From positions 1 through 64,000 of the forward strand of contig JAQJVL010001213.1 of assembly GCA_035578905.1 (NCBI GenBank): a DNA stretch of 64,000 bases. Direction: 5' to 3'. The notes below the pieces were generated by a model that saw nothing but the letters and a program-made list of their open reading frames with translations, was not told the origin of the DNA and searched no databases. Each line of letters starts with the position of its first letter. The stretch's first letter is position 1. Both the position numbers and the translations under genes were made by a program. Below, one piece after another: positions 48,834 to 59,891 of this stretch. Origin of the DNA: Stictocephala bisonia (taxonomy: Eukaryota > Arthropoda > Insecta > Hemiptera > Membracidae).

Positions 48834-49479
48834 TTGGGCCTGTTTCACGAAAGTTACAAGTTACATATTCACTATTTCACTAGTACAGGTAGTTGTAGTT
48901 ACAATTTCACAAGTACAGGTGTTTCTGGAAAACACTTGTTACTTTTATAATAAAAAGTCACAGTTGTGACTAATTGTTACAAGTCAGCTGATCACTGTAA
49001 TAAGTTTATTTTAATGTTTACATTTACTTTAGCTTTTGAAGTTCTACTTTACAATTATCATGTTAACAATAATAATTAATTATTATGTCATTAACAAAAG
49101 AAAAATTGTCGCTTTATCTGCACAAAAAGTAAAAAAGCAAAGAAATGAAGTATTTTAACAATACTGAGTAAAAATGAGTAAAATAAACGACGCACAAAAG
49201 ATTCAAAACATTGTAACAAGTCCTCTTATACAATTATTTACCTATGTTTTAGTATAGGTTAAAAATATGTTTACATTTAACAAGTGTAGACTTGTAACTT
49301 GTAACAATATAAAAAGTCACAGTAGTGAATTGGTGAAATTGTACTTGTGAATCAGTAAATTATTACTGGTTACTACTAGACTCGTAACTTTGTGAAACAC
49401 CTGTAACTGATATTTTTACAGGTTTGTAAAAATGTACTGGTGAATATGTAACTTGTAACTTTCGTGAAACGGGACCCTG
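48834..49479. mobile_element. Non-autonomous TIR DNA transposon, about 645 bp
   Basis: The left end GGGCCTGTTTCACGAAAGTT and the right end, read in reverse as GGGTCCCGTTTCACGAAAGTT, are near-identical terminal inverted repeats. They extend inward through ACAAGTTACATATTCAC and a CAGTAC block. Subterminal ACAAGT/ACAGGT motifs are repeated many times in both halves, as in many MITEs. There is no transposase frame. The right terminus reads CAGGG in reverse. The target duplication could not be resolved, so the superfamily is left open. Confidence 0.75.
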
Positions 49480-50122
49480 TTCTCTAACAAGACATCTAGT
49501 CGTTCAATGACTGATTGTTTTATCTTAGCACACCACCTGCTGGTAATAAGTTGAGAGATTAGCAATATAAAGGCCTTTATTAGAAGTGAAGTTATGCCAA
49601 ATCATCAATTCCTGTATATCTAATTTTTTACTTATAGCTTCCGTTATTTATTTGTTCTGTGATTGTTTTAAAGTCGCATTTGTTACTGATGGATATATTT
49701 TGGAGAATGAACTCCAAATACATAGGTGTAAAGTGTTTCCCTGTATATTATCACAAATTATATGGACAATGATCCAAAGACCACTCTCATGCCTCTAAAA
49801 CTACTTATTATGCTTTGTTATTCATGCTTGATTTGATTTATTATGAAATATAAAAGTAATGGATCATATGAATATAACACATAAAAATATAGCATGAGTT
49901 GAGTGAATGGATAGCCAAAATTTAGGTGGATGTAATTTAATATTTATTGATTGGTGGTTCATATCAATATTTTAACAGTAATTTTTATATATTACATTTA
50001 AATTAATATTTCGGGTGTATGAAGTTTTATTTAATAAAGTATGGTTAAGTAATTAACAAAGAGACCACGATGTTGACACTGCTTATTAAAAGAGAGCAAA
50101 TTACTACTAATAGGCTTATTAC
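49480..50122. other. AT-rich stretch, no gene recognised
   Basis: A 70-codon plus-strand frame at 49586-49798 has no recognisable domain. Confidence 0.45.
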
Positions 50123-50293
50123 CGTTTTTATAGTTCCCAGTGGCCTTGACCATTCTTCAACGTTAACACAAGATAATGACGTCAAGAAACATTGACCGTG
50201 GCTGTTCCTTGGATGAGTGATAGATAGATCCCGTCCTTGAACGCAGCCAACATTCACGGTCACTGGTGGACTGGTATTGGTTAGGAAGTCTCC
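50123..50293 (-). CDS. Candidate host exon A (unrecognised)
   Basis: On the minus strand a 171-nt block lies between an AG acceptor with a pyrimidine-rich lead (TTCCTGTTACTTAAG) and a GT donor (AAAACG|GTAATA). It is exactly 57 codons and symmetrical (phase 0-0) in the frame GDFLTNTSPP, VTVNVGCVQG, RDLSITHPRN, SHGQCFLTSL, SCVNVEEWSR, PLGTIKT. Composition is distinctly less AT-rich than the flanks. A second frame (GRLPNQYQST ... FLDVIILC then TAA) is also open for 43 codons, so the reading frame is not settled. I do not recognise the protein. Confidence 0.35.
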
Positions 50294-51242
50294 CTTAAGT
50301 AACAGGAATCATAAAATATATTGTAATTGAGCTTGATTTCATAACTACGTTATTTATTATATTTAATATTGTAAGAAAATATTGATAACAAGAAGATAAT
50401 GATTTAACACCAAATGCTTAGTTGTTTTGGAGCCAAACATCGAACGTTTCAATAAGTCTAACAAAAGCCTCATTTTTCAGTATTAAAATCTACAATCTTA
50501 TACTTTTACAGAGCTTCTCATTAAATAAATACTTGTATTCACTTTAAATATGAAAGGTTTTCTAGATAAATATTGTAGATACTTCATATCTACACAATTA
50601 TGAAAATTAATATAAGTGATTTTTATTGGATAGAGTTGTATACACTTAACTAAAATCTTAAAATGGTAAAAATATATTATGAAATACAAAGAAAATTAAG
50701 GAGCCCTAAATAACATGATTGCTCTCCATCTTTATGTATAGGACGGAGCACATCTAACATCTATCTCTACTGTAGACAGTGTCTAATGCATATTAATAGG
50801 CCTTTTATCAGATAGCCGTAATACCCATCTTCTCAGAGTCCAACCACCTAAAGCGCTGTTAGCTTATCCTTATATAATACGTGGCATTTTTGCACTTTCT
50901 GGACACCTTGCTAATATTGACTTCTTTATCACCAGGGGTTAGAATCAGGTATATATTTTATGAGAATACACTTTTTATTCAGCGGAAATAACGTTTTATA
51001 CAAAGAAAGTGAAACATCCAAAAATTTTAAAAATGTTATTTTTTATTTGCCTTTATTATTTTTCGTGATTTTTCATATTTATTTTAAAATCTGATGTAGT
51101 TTTTTGTGCCGAATTCGAATTTGATAATTATTTTGGTATACAACAACTATTTTTAGAGATATAGTGGAAAAACTACGCTCGCGACAAATTACCTATGGTG
51201 GCCATATGCACAATCTTAATAGGAGCCATTAAGCCATCAATA
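50294..51242. other. AT-rich stretch, no gene recognised
   Basis: About 50700-50960 is slightly less AT-rich but has no supportable frame. Confidence 0.45.
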
Positions 51243-51550
51243 CAACTGTACGTGTATGGGCGGGCGGGTAGGTCAATGCCACTGTAGGTGTACGGGTGGG
51301 TCAGTACCACTGTATGTGTATGGGTGGGCTGGTGGTTCAGTACCACTGTATGTGTATGGGTGAGTGGGTGGGTCCATACCACTGTAGGTGTTTGGGTGAG
51401 CGGGTGGGTCATTACCACTGTAGTTGTATGGGTGGGCTGGTGGGTCAGTACCACTGTTTGTGTGTGGGTGGGGGGGTGTGGGTCAATACCACCGTACGTG
51501 TGTGGGTGGGTGGGTGGGTTTATACCACCGTACGTGTATGGGTAGGTCAA
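51243..51550. repeat. M36 minisatellite, reverse orientation, about 8-9 units
   Basis: GGGTCAGTACCACTGTATGT and GTGTATGGGTGGGC motifs recur at about 36 bp, the reverse complement of the family at 10210-11114. Frames of 85-125 codons on both strands are by-products. Confidence 0.93.
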
Positions 51551-53099
51551 TGGTTTTTAGATGAATGAGTCAGTGGTATTTGCCTTTTACAGGTCAAGAA
51601 GTTAAAGGAAGAACTTCAAGTAAAAAAAAAAAAAATCCTACATATTCGCAAAGGAGGTACGGCCGGCACAAAAAGTGTGAATTATGAATTTATTGAGTAT
51701 AAAGACGATTAGGATAAGTTAGCTTATTTTTGGGTTGGTAATGAAAAAGCGTTTTTTTCCGGCCCAAAAAAATTATTTTATTGAAAAATAAATTTTATAT
51801 TAGAAATCAGCATATAATAAACTACAATAAAAAAATGTTGAAAAGTTCAAACTCTTAAAAATTTGGTTTTTTTACCACAGTATCACATTAAAAACTAGTA
51901 ACATTTTGATTTTTCGGTAAAAACGAGTTTTTAGTGGATTTAATCAACCTCCTCAAGAATTATGAACTCATGTATCACCACTTTTTTTTACGAGAAATCG
52001 TTTTTTCACAGGCATCTAGAAAGTGCATAATTACCTAATACGTAATGCCATTTTTTTCAACGCCACTCTTCCCATATTTCTTGGTCCAACGGTTGAAGTG
52101 TCAACAAATTTGTCTCCATTCGTATTTTTGCATTATTGTCTTATTTCTTATGTACTTTTACCCTGAAGAGTATGGGAAGCCTTCAAAGTAGTTTTTCACC
52201 CATATGAATAGCACGGAGATATTTTAATTAATCGAAAAATAACAGCTGTTCTAATGTAAATAATGATTTTCAAAAGTTGTAACAGCTGTTGGAATGTAAA
52301 CAATGGTGTTTGTAATATTAAGGAGGTTGGCATTTCACACGATCACCTACTAATAGTTACAATCAGAAAGAAAAGTACGTTGAAAATTCACAAAGCCTCC
52401 ATATACTACTGCTTCATATGCTATTGGTCGTTGATATAAAAGATAACATCACGTTTATTTATAGATAACATGAAATCAATACAAGCGAGTTACATTAATA
52501 ATAGAACGTTAAATCTGCATTCTAGCAACGTTGGTGCTATTACATATTGTCGTCTCTCGACAAAGACATTTAGAATTTAGATTTCCTGCAATAGATACAC
52601 AGCTTTCCTTATATGTTGAATTATAACCAAACGAGGGTGACTCGTAACCCATACGTATTTCTTCACTATTCTATAACATATAATTATAACTTAAAACATA
52701 TAAATTTAACAACATACCTACACGCATTTTTCTCTTTGATTGAACAGAAAATCATAGTATTATTGTATAAACTAACTCAACATCTTTTTTTTAAAATACA
52801 GTAATAGCATTTTTTGGCAGGACTGTCTATACTCTTTAATTGAATAATAATTAATTGAAAAAATTATTATTTTATTTCTTCATAAAAAAACATTTTTTAA
52901 CTCGCATCTTTTACTAATTATATTGAGGGGCTAACACCTGTTGAATCAAAATTTTCTAGTTTTCCACAAATTGTATGCTTGACTTTATCAAAATTATGAT
53001 ATTGTTCTTGCTAAACTATATCATTAAGATTAATTGAACTCAACAATAATCGATTATTTACATACCTTATGGCTAGTTTGTAAGTCATATCTCAACCAA
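51551..53099. other. AT-rich stretch with a 40-bp duplication
   Basis: AACAGCTGTT plus (C/G)(T/G)AATGTAAA occurs at 52241 and 52281, a direct duplication of 40-bp period. Nothing else recognised. Confidence 0.5.
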
Positions 53100-53240
53100 A
53101 CTACCTTGCGTATTTACCCACCTGTCCCCATTTTCGAATCTATCCACCCACCTATACACCTACGTTGATCTTAGCCCTTCCAGTTGATGTACAGTGTATT
53201 GAACTACGCTCTCACCTAAAAAAACATACAGTGATTTTGT
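53100..53240. repeat. Decayed M36 remnant
   Basis: TATCCACCCACCTATACACC and ACAGTG(T/A)(A/T)TTG fragments at roughly M36 spacing; heavily diverged. Confidence 0.5.
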
Positions 53241-53616
53241 ACAGTATTATATTATACAAACAAATATCATAGTAATGCAAAGTATAACATTATTCTTGTT
53301 TAACTATAATAGTTGGTCTAATGGTAACAACTGATTAATTTACTTAAGTTATGGTTAGTTTGTAAGTCAGACCTCGTAAAAATAATAATTGGAAACCCCA
53401 CATGAACATAAGATATGAAAACCCTTTATTCCATCTTAACTTATAAAAACTTTACTTTAACCTTGAATCTAAAGGTAAGGACCCTATAACATTTAAAGAA
53501 CCTATTGCATACTTTCAAAAAAAAAAAAATAAATAAATAAATAAAATAACGTAAGTATACAGAATACATTTCATAATATAGATTGAAGAGGAACTCAGTT
53601 TAAATGAATCACTCAC
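53241..53616. other. AT-rich spacer
   Basis: Includes a poly-A/(AAAT)n tract at about 53517-53546. No gene recognised. Confidence 0.5.
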
Positions 53617-53680
53617 CTGGACGTTCTTCAGTAAGATACTGAACACCTCGACTCCACCCTGCATTGTCCACCAATATAAA
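53617..53680 (-). CDS. Candidate host exon C with a strong 5' splice site
   Basis: On the minus strand the sequence CGTCCAG|GTGAGTGA is a textbook donor site. Upstream, from a possible acceptor at GGAATAG|TTTATA, 64 nt are open and encode FILVDNAGWSRGVQYLTEERP plus one base (exit phase 1). A second frame (CAGGGTGGAGTC..., QGGVEVFSILLKNVQ) is also open up to the donor. Candidate exon B is entered in the matching phase, so C to B splicing would keep frame; exon A would not fit between them in its 57-codon frame. Unrecognised product. Confidence 0.3.
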
Positions 53681-54196
53681 CTATTCCAGCAGACATGCTA
53701 CCGTACTCTTTGGAAAGCACCCATTTCAAACTAGAATCTTAATTACCATAATATGCAAAACAATCATAATTGTCGGTCAAAGGAAAGGGGAGGAGCAGAG
53801 AGCACGTTGTTAGTTCTGATCAAGTTATTGTCAACGTTTAAGACATGTCCTATAAGTGTTATTACGTTTTAGTGAACAGACACAACAATCACTCTCCAAA
53901 TTAATATTATTAATACAAACTTCATATAACAAGTGTAAGAGCAATCTCAACGATAGTTAGACTTGTATGTAGCCTATCATTGAAAATAAGGAAATATATT
54001 TTCCTTGGAAATAAGGATAGGTCTGTAACTAATTGTTACATTTATATTTTAATAATTAGGCCTAGATTTATAAGTTTGTTGTACGATCTCTCTGATGTTT
54101 CTTTTGATATTAATTAATATTTATTCACTATTGAAATATTAAAATCCATACTACACTAATACTACTTACAATTTAACCAATCAGAAACTAAAGTCT
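53681..54196. other. AT-rich stretch, no gene recognised
   Basis: No supportable feature. Confidence 0.45.
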
Positions 54197-54441
54197 AAAT
54201 TTCCTGGTGACAACCGCGTAATTTTCCGGTAGAAAACGTAAACTATCTACAATAATTATAAGATGACCGGACGTTTCGCCCATACTTTGATGTGGCATCA
54301 TCAGTGGTTTCTCTGAGACTCACCTAGTGCAGTCTCAGAGAAACCACTGATGATGCCACATCACAGTATGGGCGAAACGCCTGGTCATCTTGTAAATAAT
54401 GTAGATAGTACCTTGACGTGGTTGTCACTGGAAAATGTAGA
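54197..54441. mobile_element. Fold-back element with arms of about 115 bp
   Basis: The left arm (to 54320) and right arm (from 54331) are inverted copies around a 10-nt loop. The inner 29 bp (GTGGCATCATCAGTGGTTTC onward) are perfect. Outer blocks CATACT(T/G)TGATG, CGTTTCGCCCATAC, AAGATGACC and GTGACAACC are conserved with substitutions and an indel. Each arm contains CTGATGATGCC ... GGGCGAAACG, strings reminiscent of Penelope-like element terminal repeats. No coding capacity. Confidence 0.75.
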
Positions 54442-54999
54442 TTCTAGTTATGACACCAGCCGCTTAAGCCTAAGTTTTAAGAGAAACTAAAGTGTTTCAA
54501 TGTTAAATGTAATGTGAAATTTATATTCAGTAAGCCGACAGTTCATATATGCTTATTTTTCGTTTTATAAAATTTAAATATGATATATTCTGTTTGCTAC
54601 TACATACCGTAGTACAATAAAAAGATATTTTATAGTGGAAATTAGTGACTTTGACTTAAAAAACATAGTAAATCATAATTGACTATTACTTATAGAAATA
54701 AAGTTATAAAGTAAATGTTATCATATGTACACCTAGAATATAAATTAGAATTTAAATACAAATGCCATCACAAAATCTGTTTCATTAGAAATTTTATAAC
54801 TTATCGTTATACAATGTTCTAGAACATGCATATTTATGATGTCAACAGCCTGTATTAATATGTACAAATTCGTGTTGCACATACTTTTTCCTACCAAGTA
54901 AAATATAAAATAGAAAATTTCAAAGCTAAAAATAATAGAGATATTACATTTAACTCATTAAGTCAAGTCAAATACATTAGTTAACTGGAATAAATTGTT
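54442..54999. other. AT-rich stretch, no gene recognised
   Basis: No supportable feature. Confidence 0.45.
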
Positions 55000-55289
55000 T
55001 TATTTATTTATTTTTTTTATTTATTCATAAGATGCCGATCGTCAAGATATGGGCGAATATGGATTTCGAATGAGTGTGATGACTGTAGATGAACGAATGT
55101 GGTCATTGTTACAAACTAAGGCCGACTTATTTCCTTAGAAAGTGTCATTAATTAATAGCCCAATGACAAATGAACAGCCGGTGATTATCAGCTGATCCTT
55201 CTCAAAATGTATTGACTCTGATTGGGATTGAACTGAGAACCTTTAGCACATGAAGCTGGGATTGAACCAACTACGCTACCGACCAATTA
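55000..55289 (-). mobile_element. tRNA-Met-derived SINE (family S1), copy B
   Basis: Near-full-length reverse copy of 416-703. On the minus strand the head starts AATTGGTCGGTAGCGTAGTT, has the same CAT-bearing loop and a B box with one further change (AGTTCAATCCC). It ends in an A-rich tail (T-rich on the plus strand, about 55000-55023). It provides the reference for interpreting the expanded copy at 30846-31930. Confidence 0.9.
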
Positions 55290-56384
55290 TTGAACATAAT
55301 GTAAGAACTTATTTTCCAGTTGAAATTACCACGAAATTTATTTATCACAAACCTATTTCCATTCTTTACTAAGTAGACATATTCTTTAATATTTAGTAAA
55401 TTTAATTTAATTATTAAGTTATTTGAAACAATTTTTTTGATAACTTATTACTATCGTATTATATGAGACCAAAATAGAGTGCTACAATTTTACTAATCAG
55501 ACTATCAGATAACTAGATGGGCATTAAGCAGTAAACTGTAGCAATTGTGAAAAAAAATAAACTAAAGAAAATATAAGTAAAGCTATGTGTTTAACATAGA
55601 TAAATAAAATTTATTGACCGTTTCTTTACATGTGTTTAAAATTAATAATTTAGCAAAAAACATACATTATGAACAGGAATATTGAACATTCATTCAAAAA
55701 TAATAATTAAGAGTAAAATGATATATTAAAATACATGAGTTTGGTTCTCAAAAGGGCCCTTTTTATTTTGCATGGTAGCTGCCATAACTCGGATATTAAA
55801 CATTCATGACAGCCCAGCTATCAGGTTTGTTGCTCGTTTAGAACTACTCAGGGGTTACGGACAGATTTAATGATTTGCTGTGACGTGAACATCACCACTT
55901 CCAAGATCACCCTGTATTTTTTATAATAAACAACATGTTTTTTTATGTACTCCTAAATATGTATTACAGTCTTTTTTATTTTTGGTTATGCCATTGTAGC
56001 TGACAATAAAACGTATGTTATATATGTATTTATACAATTGGTGGCACATTATATAATTAAATAAATAATATATGCAAATAAATTTGTAAACAAACAATCT
56101 AGAGGATCTATTTCTGTTCATCTGTCTCTATTCTCTCAAACTACTATATTTCAGAGGCTATTTGGATGGATGAGAAACATAAAAGGAGTAACTGCTTGTC
56201 TAATGGTTTCCTGACTAGAACTCTGAAGTCAAAGGACCAGTTAAACTATAACTGAGAAGCTTGATTACCTTACTGTGAACTAAGAAGCTTATCTTTACAA
56301 GTTTATGTTTAGTAACTTTGAGCATGTTTTGTGTTCCTCTAAACATTATAATCTTTTAATAACATTGTAAACTTATTATTCAAT
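55290..56384. other. AT-rich stretch, no gene recognised
   Basis: A less AT-rich block at 55755-55915 has no identifiable frame. The 66-codon minus-strand frame at 55921-56121 looks like chance. Confidence 0.45.
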
Positions 56385-56604
56385 GATAAGCATAATATAA
56401 TAACTATTATTAAGCCTAATGTACCTGATAAGCATAATATGATAACTATTATTAAGCTTAATGTACCTGATAAGCATAATATAATAACTATTATTAAGCT
56501 TAATGTACCTGATAAGCATAATATAATAACTATTATTAAGCTTAATGTACCTGATAAGCATAATATAATAACTATTATTAAGCTTAATGTACCTGATAAG
56601 CATT
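56385..56604. repeat. 42-bp tandem repeat, 5.2 copies
   Basis: GATAAGCATAAT recurs at 56385, 56427, 56469, 56511, 56553 and 56595. Units are nearly identical; all but the first contain the perfect 12-bp palindrome ATTAAGCTTAAT. Confidence 0.95.
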
Positions 56605-56987
56605 AGTAATGCTGTTTACTACATAGTAACATCAGATGATGTTTAAACATTACCGAAATGTTATCGTTTTGATTTTTGGTGGTCTATTGTTTACTTTAAT
56701 TTCTTTAAACAATGTAATTTTTCATGTAAGTATACAATAAAAAAGTTAAGTAAACTATAGATCTTAACAATATTTTAACAATAAATTCAACAATATATAA
56801 CTAAAAACCGTTGTTTGTATAGTTTAATAATTCATATAGTTTGAACTATTACTAAATTAATATTACTAAACCGGCATATCATGTGATGTAGTAATAAAAT
56901 ATAAAAGTAATACATATAAAAGTCTTTTAAATTCTTGCACTATCGAAATTATTAATTAAACACTTGTATAATAGCTTCGTTCAAGGT
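56605..56987. other. AT-rich spacer
   Basis: No supportable feature. Confidence 0.45.
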
Positions 56988-57165
56988 ACGTGGTGTTGCA
57001 TAGTTAATGTAATGGAGCATTGGAAGTAATCCAGATAAAACGTCTTTTGTCTGGACATAATCTACCACTCACAGTGGGGACGATTCAGCCCCTACAATTG
57101 CTCTAATGGGGATATTGAATTTCTTCTTTTTTTGAATAAAAATGACATCTGTAATTTAAAAATTA
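56988..57165. repeat. Dispersed repeat X, copy 1
   Basis: It matches 62872-63045 in the same orientation. Shared blocks are CATAGTTAATGTAATGGAGC, GTCTGGACATAATCTACCA, CAGCCCC(T/A)ACAATTG/GGCTC and TTCTTCTTTTTTT-like. Function and class unknown. Confidence 0.7.
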
Positions 57166-57404
57166 CTTCTTTTGGAACATAACTAATAAGGAAGCGAGAG
57201 ACACCTGATAAGCCAATTTCATTTCTTCATTATTTAATGGTTCAAATATTCTTAAAGTTACGTTATTTTTGTCCAACGAATAATGAAATCCTGAGTAAAC
57301 TGGAGTGAAAGACTGAAATGTTGTAGAAATATTGTAATATTAATGATGAACTTGAGATACCAATTTTTAAAAATACGTTTAATTTGATATTTTGGGCTGA
57401 TTCT

Positions 57405-57475
57405 AAATAGCTATATATTATAAATATATAGCTATTTATTCTAAATAGCTATATATTATAAATATATAGCTATTT
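57405..57475. repeat. Two tandem perfect 33-bp palindromes
   Basis: AAATAGCTATATAT-TATAA-ATATATAGCTATTT occurs at 57405-57437 and again at 57443-57475 (period 38). Each has perfect 14-bp arms around a 5-nt loop. Confidence 0.95.
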
Positions 57476-57737
57476 AGTCTCTTGAGCTTCCAGAGACTAA
57501 AAAACTCACTGATTAATGCAGTAAAATATATTTGTAACCAAATTAAAACCAGGTGATAATAATTTATATACCGGCACAAAAGTAAAGCAACATTGTTAAT
57601 TTTTTTTAGACAATAGGTTAATTTTTATGTTTTACATAAACTTACAATTGGGCAGGTAAAAAATTACCTTCGTGTTATTTTTTAGCGCATGTGGCAGATG
57701 GGGAATCGTTCAACCAGTGAGCTGCTGCCTTGCTTCA

Positions 57738-59346
57738 CGGGCATAGCTAACTCCTACCGTCAAAAGATCAACTTCCGCAACATTGTTTTGTTGGAAAAAT
57801 AACTGTAACGAACATTACAAGTTTGTTTAGTTGCTGTTTACTATGTCATTACTATTGCATGTGTTATTAATATTATTAGTTGTTGTTTGCATACTAAATA
57901 ATGATTTAATTTAATCGCTTTAAGTTTGTTTCGTTGGTGTCAATCAAACGAACCAATTGTCACTGCTGCTAAGGGACAACATGGGTGGGGCTTGCTATTG
58001 CGCTGTCAGCACGTGTCCAACTACTCTACCTGCCATGACATCTTTTAAATGCAATTAAAACAGGGGGAAAGAGTAGTTTCTGTCTCACTTGCAACGCTCT
58101 TTGCATCCCACAGGACTAGTGCGTTTTCTAAGCGTCACGCGTATAGAAATATGTTTATGGGACTCTCTTCTTACTTAATGTATTGTTCTAATCTTATTTT
58201 ATTCTCTTACTGTAACTTACTGTGTATTTCCCTCCATATTAATTACTAACTTTACATAGTTTATAGTTGTATAAATATATCAATAAATAATTATTTAATA
58301 TAAGTTATCCATAGTTATACTCAATTAGCTTTTAATATTTTCTTAATAGTATAAGTTAGTATATTTGAATATAATTGTATAGACTTAATAACATTAGTCT
58401 GGACAAAATTAAGAATAAAATACCATTATTTGTAGCTTTATAAAATAACCCTTGAGTCTAAGCATGGCTTCGGTGCATTTTTTGTTAACATTTAGTAAAA
58501 TTATGTAAAAATAGTTTAGTTCCTGCTTAATTGTGCCTCCAAAAACATATACACTGGTATATTTTGTACAGAGGAACTGTGAAGTTTAAAAAATTAAACA
58601 GTTGTGTCTTGCAACTGCAAAATTTGTGCACTATCTAAAAGAGAAAAAAACTATTATTATTTTGACTGAGCGTTTAAAGTTCTTCAGTGACATCTTGTAA
58701 ATATCTATGGAAACACTGATTTTGAGCAATGAACAAACAAAATCTTAGATTGTTGTCCAGTATCCCAGATTACATTCCATTCCCATTCTTATTACTTTCT
58801 ATTATTATAATTCCCCTTTACTCGATTATTGCTATAGTACTTATTTTTCCTAAGTATGGGATTTGCATTTTTAATCATCTAAGACAACCAACGCATTTAT
58901 GATATTGATTTAGACCTGCTGACTGCTGATTTTTTTTTTTATTTATAACTTTTTTTCTTGTTGTTATAATATCATATTTGTTATAGCTGAAGTAGTAAAA
59001 TTTATTTAGGAACCATGTTTGTTCTAAATCCAGGAAACATTTCTCAATATGAGATTCAATTTATGGAGTTCCTTTCCAAACGTTAAATGTCATCTGTGTA
59101 AACTCTTGTTTGTTTATAATAATGTTTAAATTTTAATGCTCTAATAATATAATTTTTATTTTAGAGAAATTATTATACAGCAAATGGAATTTCATGTTGT
59201 TAAATAACTGATATTTTACGTGTAAATATCTAATAAAAATATAATAATATTAAAATATTTGATCCATTTATGTCACTTTGTAAACAAAATTCTAACAGGT
59301 CAGTCTGGTAGAGTTTTTCCAAAAATTAATACAAAAATCATACTTC
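57738..59346 (+). repeat. Direct long duplication D, left copy (about 1.6 kb)
   Basis: It matches 60277-61648 almost throughout, from GGGCATAGCTAACTCCTACC to AATCATACTTCAG, with scattered substitutions. The left copy holds about 235 bp (about 57990-58235) absent from the right one. No coding frame is conserved between the two. Strand is nominal. Confidence 0.9.
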
Positions 59347-59623
59347 AGCCTCTATTACCATACGGAGCGGCGCACCGCTGCTGTCATGTATTTACTATTC
59401 ACATGAAACAATTTATAGCCAGGTGTGTTCAACAGTTTATAGCCAGGTGTGGTATGCACGACAGAATATAAATTAAACATTTTTACATCCTGCAACTGCC
59501 ACGGTGGTGGTGGTGGGATGGTTAGCCGAGTCTGCCGATGGGTCACTTCGTCTGTAATAATGGAGAGAAACGGTTCTACTGTTGCTGCAGATGAGAAGAA
59601 ATTTAAACCGTCCCATTCTTTGA

Positions 59624-59660
59624 AAAGGATGGTTAAGAATAACTATTCTAACCATCCTTT
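59624..59660. repeat. Near-perfect 17-bp-arm palindrome
   Basis: AAAGGATGGTTAAGAATA (59624-59641) pairs with TATTCTAACCATCCTTT (59644-59660) with a single bulged A and a 2-nt centre. Confidence 0.9.
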
Positions 59661-59802
59661 GTATTTCAGTAAGAGTACGTCATCAAACAACAACATATTA
59701 GACATTATTTTTAAGGAAATGCTGCTGGTGAAAAAGAGTTGGTATCACCGATAGATGTTGAAGAAGTAAAATTCAAAAGGCTCAAGAAGAATAAGAAATA
59801 TC

Positions 59803-59833
59803 ACCTTGTGGCACATGAAGAAGGCCACAAGGT
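59803..59833. repeat. 9-bp perfect hairpin
   Basis: ACCTTGTGG (59803-59811) pairs with CCACAAGGT (59825-59833), 13-nt loop. Confidence 0.85.
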
Positions 59834-59859
59834 ATTATTATTCGATGATAAAAGGCAAG

Positions 59860-59891
59860 CACACATGCTGGTTAGATTACCAGCATGTGTG
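59860..59891. repeat. 13-bp perfect hairpin
   Basis: CACACATGCTGGT (59860-59872) pairs with ACCAGCATGTGTG (59879-59891), 6-nt loop. Confidence 0.95.

Noticed and set aside
54347..54386. Active hammerhead ribozyme
   Set aside because: CTGATGA, GAAAC and GGTC occur in order, but stem I cannot form from the adjacent flanks and stem III would be only two base pairs.
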